DNA of 64,000 nt from Vallitalea sp. (GTDB lineage: Bacteria; Bacillota; Clostridia; Lachnospirales; Vallitaleaceae): contig JAOASG010000011.1 in the NCBI GenBank assembly GCA_025210235.1, positions 62,001 through 126,000 of the forward strand. Direction: 5' to 3'. Shown one piece after another: positions 36,184-46,370 of this stretch (the stretch's first letter is position 1; each line of letters starts with the position of its first letter). Made by a program: the position numbers and the translations under genes. The notes under the pieces are model-generated. The model worked only from the letters and a program-made list of their open reading frames with translations. It searched no databases and was not told where the DNA came from.

Positions 36184-38523
36184 CTAAAAGTACATATTGT
36201 TAATAAATTCTTTATTAAATGTATCATCAGTGGATAATTCAATATAATTACACATAGTTTTTATTTGATCAAAGTTATTTGAGTTATTGTCGTTAAGGAG
36301 ATATTTAATACATCCACCTAGGGAGCTATTGTCTAATATCTCAACTTTTCCTTCTAGTTCTTTATTAATTAAACCAATTGTTATTGCATTAGATATATTT
36401 AAATTACTACCAAATCCACCTGCTAGATAAACTTTAGTTATGTTATTATAAGTAATATTAGCTTTATTTAGTAATGTGCTTATTCCAGCAGATATTGCAG
36501 ATTTTGCTAGTTGTAATTGCCTTATATCTTCTTGATATAAAGATATTTCTGATTGATTATCTTTATATAAAACAACTTTATTATCTATATTATCTATTAG
36601 TTTTCCTGTTGAATCCAAGTTATTGTGTTTTAATAGTTCAGCTACTATATCTACAAGTCCTGATCCACAAATACCTTTTGGAGTAGTATTATTGATCACG
36701 TCATATTTTAATATATTATTAATATATCTAATATTATAAATAGCTCCGTAGGAACATCCCATACCACATTTAATATTACCACCTTCAAAAGCAGGTCCTG
36801 CGGCTGTTGAAGTACATATTATTTCTTTTGTTGTTTTTAAAGCAATCTCTCCATTAGTACCGATATCTATGAATAGGACATTTTCTTCTTGATTAATAAA
36901 GTCGCAATAATATAATCCAGAGACTATATCAGAACCAATAAAGGCAGATATACCAGGTAAAAGAGTAACGTTACAATCTAGCAAATTATCGTTAAATAGC
37001 CTACTATAAGAGAGTTCTTTAAGAGATAAATCTATTGTTTTAAAAGGACTAACTGATAATTTATAAGGATTTATTCCTAATAATAGGTACTGCATTGTTG
37101 TGTTTCCGCTTATAACTACATCAACGATATCCTTTGAGTCCATATGGTGATTTTTTAATAAAGCATGAATGCCAGTGATTAATTCATTACAGAGCAAGTT
37201 AGTTTGAATTTGTTTTTTATCTTTGATTGCAAAAGTAATTCTACTTATCACATCAGCTCCATATATATTTTGAGGATTATTATTCTTATAGATTCCGATT
37301 TCTTTCTTATTAATTAAATCAATAAGACTAATAACAATTGTAGTAGTACCAATGTCAATACCTATTCCATATGCTTTTATTTTTTTACTATTAATCCTAA
37401 GAATATTATTATTGTTTTGTGATAGTAAGTAAATTTTTTCTTCTAAGTAATTAATGTTAGATAATTGCCTTATAGCATGTAATGAATATTTATAATCTAC
37501 TTGTAACTTTTTATTGATTATCTCTGTAATACTCATGTTATTATTTTCGTTCATTTCATTGATAGTAATCAAGTTATATTTCGGGTTTTTAGGGCTGCTA
37601 ATAATATAGTCAGTTTGAATATTATGATTTGTTTGGTTTGCAATTAGCTCAATAGTTATATCTTGAGTTATCCTATGAAAACATGCCAGAATAATACCAT
37701 CATTAATTTCTTCCTTAGTAAGAAATTGCTTTTCTTCGTCGGATAATTCTAATGAACCTTGTATAAGTTTTACTTTACATTTTCCACATGTTTTATTACC
37801 GCCACAATATGCAGGTACAGTGTATCTATTATTTTGAAGAATTTCTAATAAGTTTGTTCCTTTATTTACTTGAATTTGTTGGTAGTTATCAGCTTGTTTA
37901 ATAATTAGGTTAACTTTTCTATATAAACAATTTATGCTACTACATGTACTGCAATCATGGTTCACTAGAGAAGCTTCTATATTAGGTGAAGCACCATAAT
38001 AGTAAGATAGAGTTTTTGTAGGAGAAAACATATACCCAGATGTTATTTGTATATTAGTAGTTTCTTCTTGATTAACAATCTGTAGTATTTTTTTTTGAAA
38101 TGTTAAGTTAAATTTTCCACATCCAGGGTCTATTCTTTGCGTTAAATTAATACCTTGAGAACTATAGTCTTTATGAATTAATTTATAAAGAGATGAACTA
38201 ATGTCAAATAACATTAGATCACCAATAGTATTTAAAATCATACCTTTTAGTATGGCATTATTATCAAAATAATCTTTAATTTGATTATCTATATATTTAC
38301 CTAATGTTACTATACAAAAAATTACTTTTTCACATATACTATCAATGTAGTTATCGTTGTCTTTAACAGTATAATATCCAATAGGAGTAATATTCTCTAT
38401 ACATTCTTCTATTACTTCATCATATATTTTACAATAACTGGCATAATTAGGACTATCTTCATAACATTGAAGAGTGTCTAAAACCTTTTTTTTGTCAGAT
38501 CTCTTACCAAATTTTATCTTCAT
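36184..38523 (-). CDS. corrinoid-protein reductive activator with MetH-activation-like N-terminus
   Basis: The 779-residue protein has three parts. Residues about 1-200 resemble the activation (AdoMet-binding) domain of B12-dependent methionine synthase, with RIDPGCGKFNLTFQKKIL and TSGYMFSPTKTLSYYYGA. A short cysteine group follows at C191, C194 and C199. Residues about 205-295 are a [2Fe-2S] ferredoxin with C240, C246, C249 and C281 (YCGGNKTCGKCKVKL). Residues about 380-770 form an ASKHA ATPase of the DUF4445/RACE type, with GIGIDIGTTTIVISLIDL and VFIDIGTNGEIALK-like motifs. RACE proteins use ATP to reduce inactive cob(II)alamin in methyltransferase systems. No corrinoid methyltransferase is in the window, so the target is elsewhere. 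Confidence 0.85.
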   Translation of the reverse strand: MKIKFGKRSDKKKVLDTLQCYEDSPNYASYCKIYDEVIEECIENITPIGYYTVKDNDNYIDSICEKVIFCIVTLGKYIDNQIKDYFDNNAILKGMILNTIGDLMLFDISSSLYKLIHKDYSSQGINLTQRIDPGCGKFNLTFQKKILQIVNQEETTNIQITSGYMFSPTKTLSYYYGASPNIEASLVNHDCSTCSSINCLYRKVNLIIKQADNYQQIQVNKGTNLLEILQNNRYTVPAYCGGNKTCGKCKVKLIQGSLELSDEEKQFLTKEEINDGIILACFHRITQDITIELIANQTNHNIQTDYIISSPKNPKYNLITINEMNENNNMSITEIINKKLQVDYKYSLHAIRQLSNINYLEEKIYLLSQNNNNILRINSKKIKAYGIGIDIGTTTIVISLIDLINKKEIGIYKNNNPQNIYGADVISRITFAIKDKKQIQTNLLCNELITGIHALLKNHHMDSKDIVDVVISGNTTMQYLLLGINPYKLSVSPFKTIDLSLKELSYSRLFNDNLLDCNVTLLPGISAFIGSDIVSGLYYCDFINQEENVLFIDIGTNGEIALKTTKEIICTSTAAGPAFEGGNIKCGMGCSYGAIYNIRYINNILKYDVINNTTPKGICGSGLVDIVAELLKHNNLDSTGKLIDNIDNKVVLYKDNQSEISLYQEDIRQLQLAKSAISAGISTLLNKANITYNNITKVYLAGGFGSNLNISNAITIGLINKELEGKVEILDNSSLGGCIKYLLNDNNSNNFDQIKTMCNYIELSTDDTFNKEFINNMYF

Positions 38524-38685
38524 TTTATCACCTATTTGTACTATATTAATGAATAGATATAGTATTAATAAAATATTATTTTATAATACATTAAGTTTAC
38601 TATATAGATATTACTAATATATATTTTACATCATTTTTTGGTAAATGTCTTTATATCCTTATATATAATTTTGCTAGATTTAGAT

Positions 38686-38835
38686 TTATTCTATCATTAA
38701 GGGATAGCAAGGAGACAACTCTCTTATTTTAACTTTTTTATAAAAATAAATAGTTATACAAAGACATAGGAACTCAGAAAGAGGTGTTGTTAACCAAACT
38801 CCTTTTAATCCCATAAGGTAAGGAAGAACATATTT
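38686..38835 (-). pseudogene. remnant of a MATE-family efflux transporter, C-terminal 49 codons
   Basis: The minus strand reads an open stretch of 49 codons ending in TAA at 38686. It contains LPYLMGLKGVWLTTPLSEFL and a following hydrophobic segment, then KKVKIRELSP. This looks like the last helix and tail of a MATE multidrug transporter. A stop codon lies immediately upstream in frame, and no other part of the gene is present nearby. It is a decayed gene end, assigned by eye. Confidence 0.55.
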
Positions 38836-39108
38836 TTATTTAAGAATTAACTAAATAACTTTTTAAGTAACCTCTGGTAGAATAAAAAAGTTGTTGCCAT
38901 AATAAATTATTTATAATATACTTTAAAAATAATAATATTATAAATATTAATGGATTTTAAACTTTATTTATACAATTCAAACTAGTGTTAGTTTTTATAG
39001 GTATTTTCAGAGATGATTTAAAAGAAAGCAAATTAAATATTAAAAAAGAGCGTTAACTTAAATGTTGAAAAGTATCCGAGTGCTTTATTAAGAAAAGGAG
39101 GTATTGTT

Positions 39109-40443
39109 ATGTTATTAGATAGCAAATATACAAAAGAAGATATAATTAGAATAACAAGGGAAGAGGATATTAAGTTTATAAGACTACAATTTGTTGATAT
39201 TCTAGGAACTTTAAAGAATGTTGCTATTACAGATGAGCAACTTGAAAAAGCTTTGAATAACGAAATATTAATTGATGGTTCATCTATTGAGGGGTTTGTA
39301 AGAATGGAAGAATCTGATATGTATCTCAAGCCAGATATAAATACTTTTGAAATATTTCCTTGGAGACCTCATCAAGGTAAAGTTGCAAGGATGATATGTG
39401 ATATCTATAATTTAGACGGTACTCCTTTTAAAGGTGATCCTAGATATGTATTAAAAAAAGTTATACAAGAAGCAGAAGGTATGGGATATGATTTTAATGT
39501 AGGTCCAGAATTTGAATTCTTTTTATTTCAAATAGATGAAAATGGATATCCTACAACAACAACACATGATAATGCAGGATATTTTGATCTTGGTCCTATT
39601 GATTTGGGAGAAAATGTAAGAAGAGATATAGTTCTTACTCTTGAAGAGATGGGGTTTAATATACAAACTTCACATCATGAAGTGGCTCCAGGTCAACATG
39701 AAATTGATTTTAAATATAGTGATGCTCTGAGTTCTGCTGATAATATAGTTACATTTAAACTAGTTGTAAAAGTTATTGCAAGAAAACATGGATTACATGC
39801 TACATTTATGCCTAAACCAATATTTGGGGTTAGTGGTTCAGGAATGCACTGTAATTTACTTATGTATAATGAAAATGATAAGAATATTTTCTATGATGGA
39901 GATGATGAACTTAACTTATCAAAAGAAGCATATTATTTTATGGGTGGTTTGATTAAACATGCAAAGGCATTAAGTGCTATTACTAATCCTACAGTTAATT
40001 CTTATAAACGATTAGTTTCAGGATTTGAAGCTCCTGTAAGAATTGGATGGTCTACAATTAATGCAAGTCCATTTATTAGAATACCTAGTGGGAGAAATAA
40101 AAATTCTTTTATTGAACTAAGAAGTCCAGATCCATCATGTAATCCTTATTTGGCTATAGCAGCAGTTTTAAAAGCAGGTTTAGATGGTATTAAAAATAAA
40201 ATAGAACCACCTAAAATGATGAAGAAAAAAGAATTAAGTAAAATGCTTGATACATTAGATATTGAATCGTCCTTGCCAAGTAATCTTAAAGAAGCACTTA
40301 TAGAATTATCAAACGACGAGGTAATTAAAGATGCATTAGGTGATGTATATGATAGATATATGAAAGCAAAAAGTATAGAATGGGATGAATATATATCTAT
40401 GGTTCATCCATGGGAAATAGAAAAATATATTTCAAGATATTAG
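39109..40443 (+). CDS. glnA: glutamine synthetase type I
   Basis: GlnA condenses glutamate and ammonia to glutamine using ATP, as a dodecamer. The 444 residues match the short GSI-alpha form of Firmicutes, which lacks the adenylylation insert. Motifs include [18 protein letters not shown] near residue 56, the metal site [10 protein letters not shown] near residue 130, the [12 protein letters not shown] segment near residue 190, [11 protein letters not shown] near residue 246 and [15 protein letters not shown] near residue 302. AAAGGAGG precedes the ATG. It is followed by an ANTAR response regulator and a type III synthetase. A poor promoter-like TTGTTG-17-TAATAT lies near 38891-38919. Confidence 0.97.
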   Translation: MLLDSKYTKEDIIRITREEDIKFIRLQFVDILGTLKNVAITDEQLEKALNNEILIDGSSIEGFVRMEESDMYLKPDINTFEIFPWRPHQGKVARMICDIYNLDGTPFKGDPRYVLKKVIQEAEGMGYDFNVGPEFEFFLFQIDENGYPTTTTHDNAGYFDLGPIDLGENVRRDIVLTLEEMGFNIQTSHHEVAPGQHEIDFKYSDALSSADNIVTFKLVVKVIARKHGLHATFMPKPIFGVSGSGMHCNLLMYNENDKNIFYDGDDELNLSKEAYYFMGGLIKHAKALSAITNPTVNSYKRLVSGFEAPVRIGWSTINASPFIRIPSGRNKNSFIELRSPDPSCNPYLAIAAVLKAGLDGIKNKIEPPKMMKKKELSKMLDTLDIESSLPSNLKEALIELSNDEVIKDALGDVYDRYMKAKSIEWDEYISMVHPWEIEKYISRY

Positions 40444-40533
40444 GAATTACTTTATAGCTTTAATCTTTACCTAGAATAAATACTTGAAAGTTAAGTTGTA
40501 ATAATTATCCACTATTGAAGGGTTGTTTTATAT

Positions 40534-41106
40534 ATGGAAACTAGGATTATTGTAGGCTCCTCTAATAAAAAGATACTAAAGCAATTGTCTCAATTTCTAA
40601 TAGAAAATGGATATAATGTGGTGGGTGAGACTACTGATGGATATGATATACTAAGAAGAGTTCACACAGTTTATCCGGATTTATGTATCATAGACTTTGA
40701 TATGAAAGGTATAAAGGGTAATGAAATTAGTGAAGTTATAATATCAGATAAAGTATGCCCCATAATTACAATTGCTAATTCTTCTAAGTTGCAATATTTT
40801 ACTAATTTAAGTCAAGAACCTAACTTCATTCTTCTTATAAAACCTATTAATAAAAATATACTAATTAATACTATTGAATTAATGATAAAGACTTCAAGAA
40901 GTATTTCTAAGCTACAAAAAGAGGTTAATACTCTTAAGAAAAATCAAGATGATAAACAAATAATTAGTAAGGCTAAAAAATTATTAATGACTCATATGGG
41001 TTTAACAGAAGAAGAAGCACATAGAAAAATACAAAAGCATAGTATGAATAAAGGGCTATCAAAGATAATAGTAGCTAATAGTATTATAAACAAATACAGT
41101 AATTAA
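40534..41106 (+). CDS. response regulator with ANTAR RNA-binding domain (GlnR-like antiterminator)
   Basis: The 190-residue protein has a receiver domain (1-120) with the phosphoacceptor D54 in CIIDFDMKG and the switch lysine in LIKPINK near 103. After a short coiled linker it ends in an ANTAR domain (about 130-188, SKAKKLLMTHMGLTEEEAHRKIQKHSM). ANTAR proteins bind paired hexaloop hairpins in leader RNA and prevent termination. The leader just downstream has exactly those hairpins before glnN. A comparable glnA-glnR pair with an antiterminator-type GlnR is known in solventogenic Clostridium. No histidine kinase gene is adjacent. It likely forms one operon with glnA. Confidence 0.9.
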   Translation: METRIIVGSSNKKILKQLSQFLIENGYNVVGETTDGYDILRRVHTVYPDLCIIDFDMKGIKGNEISEVIISDKVCPIITIANSSKLQYFTNLSQEPNFILLIKPINKNILINTIELMIKTSRSISKLQKEVNTLKKNQDDKQIISKAKKLLMTHMGLTEEEAHRKIQKHSMNKGLSKIIVANSIINKYSN

Positions 41107-41149
41107 ATGTACAGAAAATTGCGAATAATAATTCTTGTAAATTAAATAC

Positions 41150-41178
41150 TTGCATAATTCGTGTGAGTATGATATATT
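41150..41178 (+). promoter_or_regulatory. promoter of the glnN leader
   Basis: TTGCAT (41150-41155) and TATATT (41173-41178) are spaced by exactly 17 bases. Transcription would start near 41185, just before the first ANTAR hairpin at 41193. The fit in position to the leader makes the call convincing. Confidence 0.7.
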
Positions 41179-41192
41179 ATATGTAATATAAA

Positions 41193-41265
41193 TTGGGCAA
41201 AGAAGTCCAATATTACTTATTAGAGCAATGGCGTTCTTAGGGAGTTCCCTTAGTGCGCTTTTTTT
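41193..41265 (+). promoter_or_regulatory. ANTAR-target antitermination leader of glnN
   Basis: Hairpin 1 is TTGGGC-AAAGAA-GTCCAA (41193-41210). Hairpin 2 is AGAGC-AATGGC-GTTCT (41222-41237). Both have six-base loops with A at position 1 and G at position 4, the known ANTAR signature. The 3-prime side of hairpin 2 overlaps a terminator, GCGTTCTTAGGG (41231-41242) with CCCTTAGTGCGC (41247-41258), followed by seven T. ANTAR binding to the two hairpins would therefore block the terminator and turn on glnN. Confidence 0.88.
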
Positions 41266-41336
41266 ATATTATATATATATTTACTAGATAATAATTAAAA
41301 TGAATAATAAAAAAATTATAATAGGAGGACATATTA

Positions 41337-43436
41337 ATGAGTATTAACAATTTGTTTGGTTCAAATGTATTTAGTGATGCAGTTATGAAGGAAAGATTAC
41401 CTAAAGAAACATATAAATCACTTAGAAGAACTATAGAAATGGGAGAACCACTTAATAAAGAAACAGCTGAAGTAATTGCAAATGCTATGAAAGACTGGGC
41501 TATAGAAAAGGGAGCAACACATTATACTCATTGGTTTCAACCAATGACAGGTAAAACAGCAGAAAAGCATGATTCTTTCATATCACTAACTGCTGATGGA
41601 AGAGCTACTATGGAGTTTTCTGGGAAAGAATTAATACAAGGAGAACCAGATGCTTCCTCTTTTCCTAATGGAGGACTTAGAGCAACATTTGAAGCTAGAG
41701 GATATACTGCTTGGGATCCAACTTCTCCAGCTTTTCTAAAAGAGGATTCAGCAGGGGTTACTTTATGTATCCCAACAGCTTTTTATTCATATACAGGAGA
41801 AGCTCTTGATAAAAAAACACCTTTACTTCGTTCTATGGAAGCATTAAATAAACAAGCTATGCGTATACTTAAATTATTTGGAAATACGAAATCAAAAAAA
41901 GTTATTTCAACTGTAGGAGCAGAGCAAGAATATTTCTTAGTAGATAAAAAATATTATCAAGCAAGAAAAGATTTGATTTTTACAGGAAGAACACTATTTG
42001 GTGCAATGCCCCCAAAAGGTCAAGAACTAGATGATCATTATTTTGGAAGTATCAAAGAAAGAATAGCTAATTTCATGAGAGAATTAGATACGGAACTTTG
42101 GAAATTAGGAGTATCTGCTAAAACAAAACATAATGAAGTAGCACCAGCGCAACACGAAGTAGCACCTATATTTGCTACAACAAATATTGCTACAGATCAT
42201 AATCAATTAATGATGGAAGTAATCCAAAAAGTTGCGATGAGACATGATCTAGTTTGTTTATTACATGAAAAACCATTTAAAGGTGTTAATGGTTCAGGTA
42301 AACATAATAACTGGTCATTATCAACTGATGATGGTATTAATATATTATACCCAGGTAAAACACCACATGAAAATGCACAATTTTTACTATTTTTAGCTAT
42401 AATAATGGCTGCAGTAGATGAATATGCACCACTCCTTAGACTATCAGCGGCTAATCCTGGAAATGATCATAGACTTGGAGCTAATGAAGCACCACCAGCT
42501 ATAATTTCAATGTTTTTAGGTGATCAATTAACAGATATTATTGAACAAATAGAAGCTGGACATTTAAATGTATCAAAACAAGTTGAAGTTCTTGAAGTAG
42601 GAGTTTCAACACTTCCAAAATTACCTAAAGATGCTACTGATAGAAATAGAACATCACCATTTGCGTTTACCGGTAATAGGTTTGAATTTAGAATGTGTCC
42701 TTCATCAGCATCAATTGCAGGTCCAAATATTATTCTTAATACAATTGTAGCTGAACATATTAGAAGAGTAGCTGATGAACTTGAAAAAGCAGAAGATTTT
42801 AACAAAGCACTTAAAGATGTTATAATGAGGTTAATTAAACAACATAAAAGAATAGTATTTAATGGCGATGGTTATTCACAAGACTGGATAGAAGAAGCAG
42901 CACGTAGAGGACTTCCAAATCTTTCTTCAACTGTGGAATCTTATACTTATCTTGATAAACCAGAATCTGTTGAACTATTTGAAAAACATGGTGTATTTAC
43001 TAAACACGAAGTAGAATCAAGAAAAGAAATAGTTCTTGAAGAATATGCTAAGGTAATTAATATTGAAGGACTTACAATGGTACAAATGGCTAGAAAGCAA
43101 ATAATGCCAGCATGTATTGAGTATATGACTAGTGTAGCTGAATCAATTAGTAAAATTAAGTCAGCATGTTCTGCAGCAGATGTATCTGTTCAAGAAGAAA
43201 TTGTTACTAATATATCAAAACTATTATTTGATGTAAGAGTTAAAGTGGCTGACTTAGAAAAAGAAATTGAAATTTCTAAGAGCATTGAGGATATAGAAGA
43301 AATGGCATTTTACTATAGAGAAAAAGTATTCGTAGCTATGGAACAATTAAGAGAGCCATGTGACGAACTTGAAAAATTAGTTTCTGAAGATAAATGGCCA
43401 TTCCCAACTTATGATGAATTATTATTTAGAGTATAA
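41337..43436 (+). CDS. glnN: glutamine synthetase type III
   Basis: GSIII is the large glutamine synthetase of anaerobes and cyanobacteria. The 699 residues are family-typical. Signatures are [20 protein letters not shown] near residue 62, [13 protein letters not shown] near residue 192, [19 protein letters not shown] near residue 262 and [13 protein letters not shown] near residue 318. [16 protein letters not shown] follows near residue 378. AGGAGG precedes the ATG by eight bases. Its leader carries an ANTAR-controlled terminator. Expression is likely tied to nitrogen status through the neighbouring response regulator, giving the cell a second, separately controlled synthetase beside glnA. 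Confidence 0.97.
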   Translation: MSINNLFGSNVFSDAVMKERLPKETYKSLRRTIEMGEPLNKETAEVIANAMKDWAIEKGATHYTHWFQPMTGKTAEKHDSFISLTADGRATMEFSGKELIQGEPDASSFPNGGLRATFEARGYTAWDPTSPAFLKEDSAGVTLCIPTAFYSYTGEALDKKTPLLRSMEALNKQAMRILKLFGNTKSKKVISTVGAEQEYFLVDKKYYQARKDLIFTGRTLFGAMPPKGQELDDHYFGSIKERIANFMRELDTELWKLGVSAKTKHNEVAPAQHEVAPIFATTNIATDHNQLMMEVIQKVAMRHDLVCLLHEKPFKGVNGSGKHNNWSLSTDDGINILYPGKTPHENAQFLLFLAIIMAAVDEYAPLLRLSAANPGNDHRLGANEAPPAIISMFLGDQLTDIIEQIEAGHLNVSKQVEVLEVGVSTLPKLPKDATDRNRTSPFAFTGNRFEFRMCPSSASIAGPNIILNTIVAEHIRRVADELEKAEDFNKALKDVIMRLIKQHKRIVFNGDGYSQDWIEEAARRGLPNLSSTVESYTYLDKPESVELFEKHGVFTKHEVESRKEIVLEEYAKVINIEGLTMVQMARKQIMPACIEYMTSVAESISKIKSACSAADVSVQEEIVTNISKLLFDVRVKVADLEKEIEISKSIEDIEEMAFYYREKVFVAMEQLREPCDELEKLVSEDKWPFPTYDELLFRV

Positions 43437-43464
43437 CAATTAATATTTAATAAGGAAATAATTA

Positions 43465-43503
43465 AGGCTAGACTAATATATTAATTATTAGTTTAGCTTT
43501 TAT
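43465..43503 (+). terminator. terminator after glnN
   Basis: GGCTAGACTAAT (43467-43478) pairs with ATTAGTTTAGCT (about 43487-43498), followed by TTTTATT. It lies 30 bases after the glnN stop. Confidence 0.7.
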
Positions 43504-43661
43504 TATTCGTAAAAATTAATATTTGTTTGTTTTATTAAGGTTTGATATAATATTAAAATAATCTATTTAACTTAATTAATGTATATTATGATAAGAAATT
43601 TAAGTTAGATTAATACACATTGTGGAATAATCTAAGGAAATAAAATATTGAGGTGGACAAA

Positions 43662-44630
43662 ATGATTGTTACTATAGCATTTAATCCTTCTATAAATAAG
43701 TTAGCGGTTATTGATGGATTAGAAGTAAATGGGGAAAATAAAGTACAAGATTATCGGATATGTCTTGGAGGAAGTACAATATATACTGCTTATATTATTA
43801 AGTTACTTCAAGGAGAACCCCATGTCCTAGGATTTCTAGGGGGAATAGGGGGTAGATATATAAAAAATTTTGTGGATAAAAATAGAATAAAATCTGATTT
43901 TGTATATAATTTAGGTGAGAGTAAATCCATCTATAGAATCGTAGATTCAATAAATGGAACAGAAACAACTTTACTTGATGATAATATGGTAATAGATGAA
44001 AAAGATAAAAAGAATTTTAAGCATAAATTACAAAATCAAATAAAAGATACGAAACTTATTGTATTAGGTGGAGATTTACCTAATGGCATAGATTTTAGTA
44101 TAATAGATGATATTAATAAAATGGCTAAGAAAAAAGATTTGAAGATAATAGCAGCTTTAAAGGGTCAAGAATTAAGGAAAGTATTAGCTTTTAATCCATA
44201 TGGAATTAAGATTAGTAAAGATAATATTACTGATTTAGTGAATGTTGATACTCTTAATGATGATAAAAATTATATTATTAAGAAATTGTATGATATTTTA
44301 ATTGAAAACCATATTCATTATATTGTATATGATGCTGATGATGAAGGGATTTATATTTTATCAAAAAACAAAATATGTAGAGTAGTTATAGATGATAAGT
44401 CAGAAATATTTGATGGAATAGGGGCAGGAGATGCATTAGTTGGTGCTTTTGCAATTTCCATAGAAAGAAGATATGAACAAGAAAAAATGGCAAAACTTAT
44501 GATGGCATGTAATATTGCTGTAAAAAACTCGAAATACCCAATTATTTGTAATAGAAAAGATATAGATAATTATTACAATAAAGTGAGAATTGAGGAAGTT
44601 ATGAATGGAAAAAAAGGATTTATAGAATAA
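43662..44630 (+). CDS. PfkB-family sugar kinase (1-phosphofructokinase-like)
   Basis: The roughly 322-residue kinase of the PfkB/ribokinase family begins IVTIAFNPSINKLAVIDGLE, close to the NPAID start of 1-phosphofructokinase and tagatose-6-phosphate kinase. LGGSTIYTAYIIKLL is the substrate-side motif. DGIGAGDALVGAFAIS near residue 258 holds the catalytic aspartate and anion hole. The usual NPALD becomes NPSIN, and the N-terminal GKGxN motif is altered to GGSTI, so the substrate may differ. The start is ATG 43662 after GAGGTGG. No PTS genes are adjacent, and the gene seems to be monocistronic. Confidence 0.8.
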   Translation: MIVTIAFNPSINKLAVIDGLEVNGENKVQDYRICLGGSTIYTAYIIKLLQGEPHVLGFLGGIGGRYIKNFVDKNRIKSDFVYNLGESKSIYRIVDSINGTETTLLDDNMVIDEKDKKNFKHKLQNQIKDTKLIVLGGDLPNGIDFSIIDDINKMAKKKDLKIIAALKGQELRKVLAFNPYGIKISKDNITDLVNVDTLNDDKNYIIKKLYDILIENHIHYIVYDADDEGIYILSKNKICRVVIDDKSEIFDGIGAGDALVGAFAISIERRYEQEKMAKLMMACNIAVKNSKYPIICNRKDIDNYYNKVRIEEVMNGKKGFIE

Positions 44631-44940
44631 TAAATACTAAAAACGAAACTGTTAATAAAATTATCGCAGTAATATCATATTTATGACGGTATAATACAGA
44701 AATGATAAGAAGTATTGTGAACATCGGTCGAAAGAGGTGTTTTTGTAAAGAGATTTGCGATATATTTTTATAGTATACATTCTCCAAGTAATATATAATG
44801 ATGGTAAGGCATGAATATACAATATGTATTGTAAAATATAAATATAAGCACAATATATTGTATAATCATCAATAATGTTGAAGCATTTGCTAAGGGTGGA
44901 CATGCCAATAATATTTTATTATGGAGAGCGGGGATAATAT
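44631..44940. other. 310-base intergenic region without recognised gene
   Basis: The region is AT-rich. A 23-codon ATG frame at 44702 (starting MIRSIVNIGRKRCF) has no clear ribosome site. TTGTGAACATCGGTCG followed by AAAGAGGTGTTTTT is the only GC-richer patch and could form a weak ACATC/GGTGT hairpin before T-rich DNA. I see no tRNA, repeat family member or promoter with proper spacing. Confidence 0.4.
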
Positions 44941-45219
44941 ATGAAGAAATATTTAAAGGGAACAAGACAAGCTATTACGGACGAGAGTATAGTTATTTAC
45001 CTTGAGTATTATTTAATTGAGTCAATATATTATGAAAAAGAGAAGACAAAAACCGCATACGGAATTGAAGTACTAATGAAGAATAATGAATATTATGAAA
45101 CAGATATAGTAGAGAAGATTACTAATCAAAAAGAAAAAGTATTGGAAATGATAAATAAAATTATTGGAAATATGGTTACACCGGTAGGATTAATTTATGC
45201 TATAGATGAGTTATATTAA
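44941..45219 (+). CDS. 92-residue small protein, possibly DUF6514 family
   Basis: The short protein has a beta-rich N-terminal half (IYLEYYLIESIYYEKEKTKT then AYGIEVLM) and a helical C-terminal half ending TPVGLIYAIDELY. The pattern of YFLEYYLIE, YGIEI and a closing VTP..L...VDE resembles the clostridial DUF6514 family, whose function is unknown. AGCGGGGAT precedes the ATG. It is apparently a single gene. Confidence 0.6.
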   Translation: MKKYLKGTRQAITDESIVIYLEYYLIESIYYEKEKTKTAYGIEVLMKNNEYYETDIVEKITNQKEKVLEMINKIIGNMVTPVGLIYAIDELY

Positions 45220-45258
45220 TTTGTGTAAAAGCAATGATTTTTTATAGTTATATTTAAT

Positions 45259-45299
45259 TAGGTCACTGAAAAAATTTAATATTATTTTTCAGTGACCTA
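45259..45299. repeat. perfect palindrome TAGGTCACTGAAAAA (repeat C, copy 1)
   Basis: TAGGTCACTGAAAAA (45259-45273) and TTTTTCAGTGACCTA (45285-45299) are perfect 15-bp inverted repeats around an 11-base AT loop. The family has a degenerate member at 46371-46403 and a half-site at 26503-26515. It could terminate the preceding small gene, although no T-tract follows. Confidence 0.6.
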
Positions 45300-45365
45300 T
45301 TATATTAATTTCTTAATTAATTCAAGATAGGAAATTAAATGATATATTTCTTATAGGGGGTATTT

Positions 45366-46361
45366 ATGAAGAAAGCAAAGATTGTAATAAGTAGTTTATT
45401 GGACCCATGGCAAAACCTATCTATTGAAGAGTATTTAGTAAAGAATATTGAAAAAGAGCAAGGTGTTTTTTATTTGTGGAAAAATGATAAAACTGTGGTC
45501 ATTGGAAAAAATCAAAATCCTTGGCGTGAATGTAATATATCGTTGTTAGAAAAGGAAGGAGTAAAATTATCAAGAAGAATAACAGGTGGTGGAGCGGTAT
45601 ATCATGGACTTGGAAATTTGAATTTTTCATTTGTAATGCCTAAGGAAGATTATCATTTGCAAAGGCAACTAAAAGTGATTTTAGATATGTGTAAAAAGCT
45701 AGGAATTAATGGGAGGTTGACAGGTCGTAATGATTTAACTGTAGATGGAAAGAAATTTTCAGGAAATGCATTTTATCATGGGGCTAAATCTTCGTTACAT
45801 CATGGAACGTTACTTATTAATGAAAATATAAGTAATCTTGCAAAATACTTAAATGTCTCCAAAGAGAAAATAGTATCAAAAGGAGTTAAATCAGTTAAAT
45901 CTAGAGTTGGAAATTTAGCTAATTATTATGAAGGATTAAATACAGAACTAGTAATTGATATGTGCATACAGAGTTTTATAGAAGAATATGAACAACAAGA
46001 TATAGAAATAATGAAAGATCCTGATTGGTTTAATAACGAAGAGATTAGAAAGCTATATGAAAAAAATGAATCTTGGGAATGGAGATATTCGAAGGTTCCA
46101 AAATTTGATATAGTATTTGAAAATCGGTTTGATTGGGGAGAAATACAAATTCATATTAATATAAAAAATGGTATAATTAATGATATAGCAATATATTCAG
46201 ATTGTCTTGATCAGGAATTTATTGATATAATATCAAATCTTTTACTTGGTAAAAAATATCAATCTGATATTATTATACAAGAATTAAGAAGGCAAGATTT
46301 TGTAAAGATAAGAAAACAAATGATAGAAGATATTGCATTTTGGTTAGAAGAAAAATTCTAG
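45366..46361 (+). CDS. lplA: lipoate-protein ligase A
   Basis: LplA activates free lipoate with ATP and attaches it to lipoyl domains, such as GcvH or E2 subunits. Signatures in the 331 residues are YLWKNDKTVVIGKNQNPWRE near residue 37, VKLSRRITGGGAVYHGLGNL near residue 67, the catalytic lysine segment GRNDLTVDGKKFSGNAFY near residue 120, and HHGTLLINENISNL near residue 141. A C-terminal accessory domain follows (about 245-331). A GGGGG ribosome site precedes the ATG. No lipoate-dependent complex is encoded nearby. Confidence 0.95.
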   Translation: MKKAKIVISSLLDPWQNLSIEEYLVKNIEKEQGVFYLWKNDKTVVIGKNQNPWRECNISLLEKEGVKLSRRITGGGAVYHGLGNLNFSFVMPKEDYHLQRQLKVILDMCKKLGINGRLTGRNDLTVDGKKFSGNAFYHGAKSSLHHGTLLINENISNLAKYLNVSKEKIVSKGVKSVKSRVGNLANYYEGLNTELVIDMCIQSFIEEYEQQDIEIMKDPDWFNNEEIRKLYEKNESWEWRYSKVPKFDIVFENRFDWGEIQIHINIKNGIINDIAIYSDCLDQEFIDIISNLLLGKKYQSDIIIQELRRQDFVKIRKQMIEDIAFWLEEKF

Positions 46362-46370
46362 TTAATTATG

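Noticed and set aside
44620..44965. Three overlapping minus-strand frames before the 92-residue protein
   Set aside because: They are AT-rich, hydrophobic by composition, mutually overlapping and lack ribosome sites.
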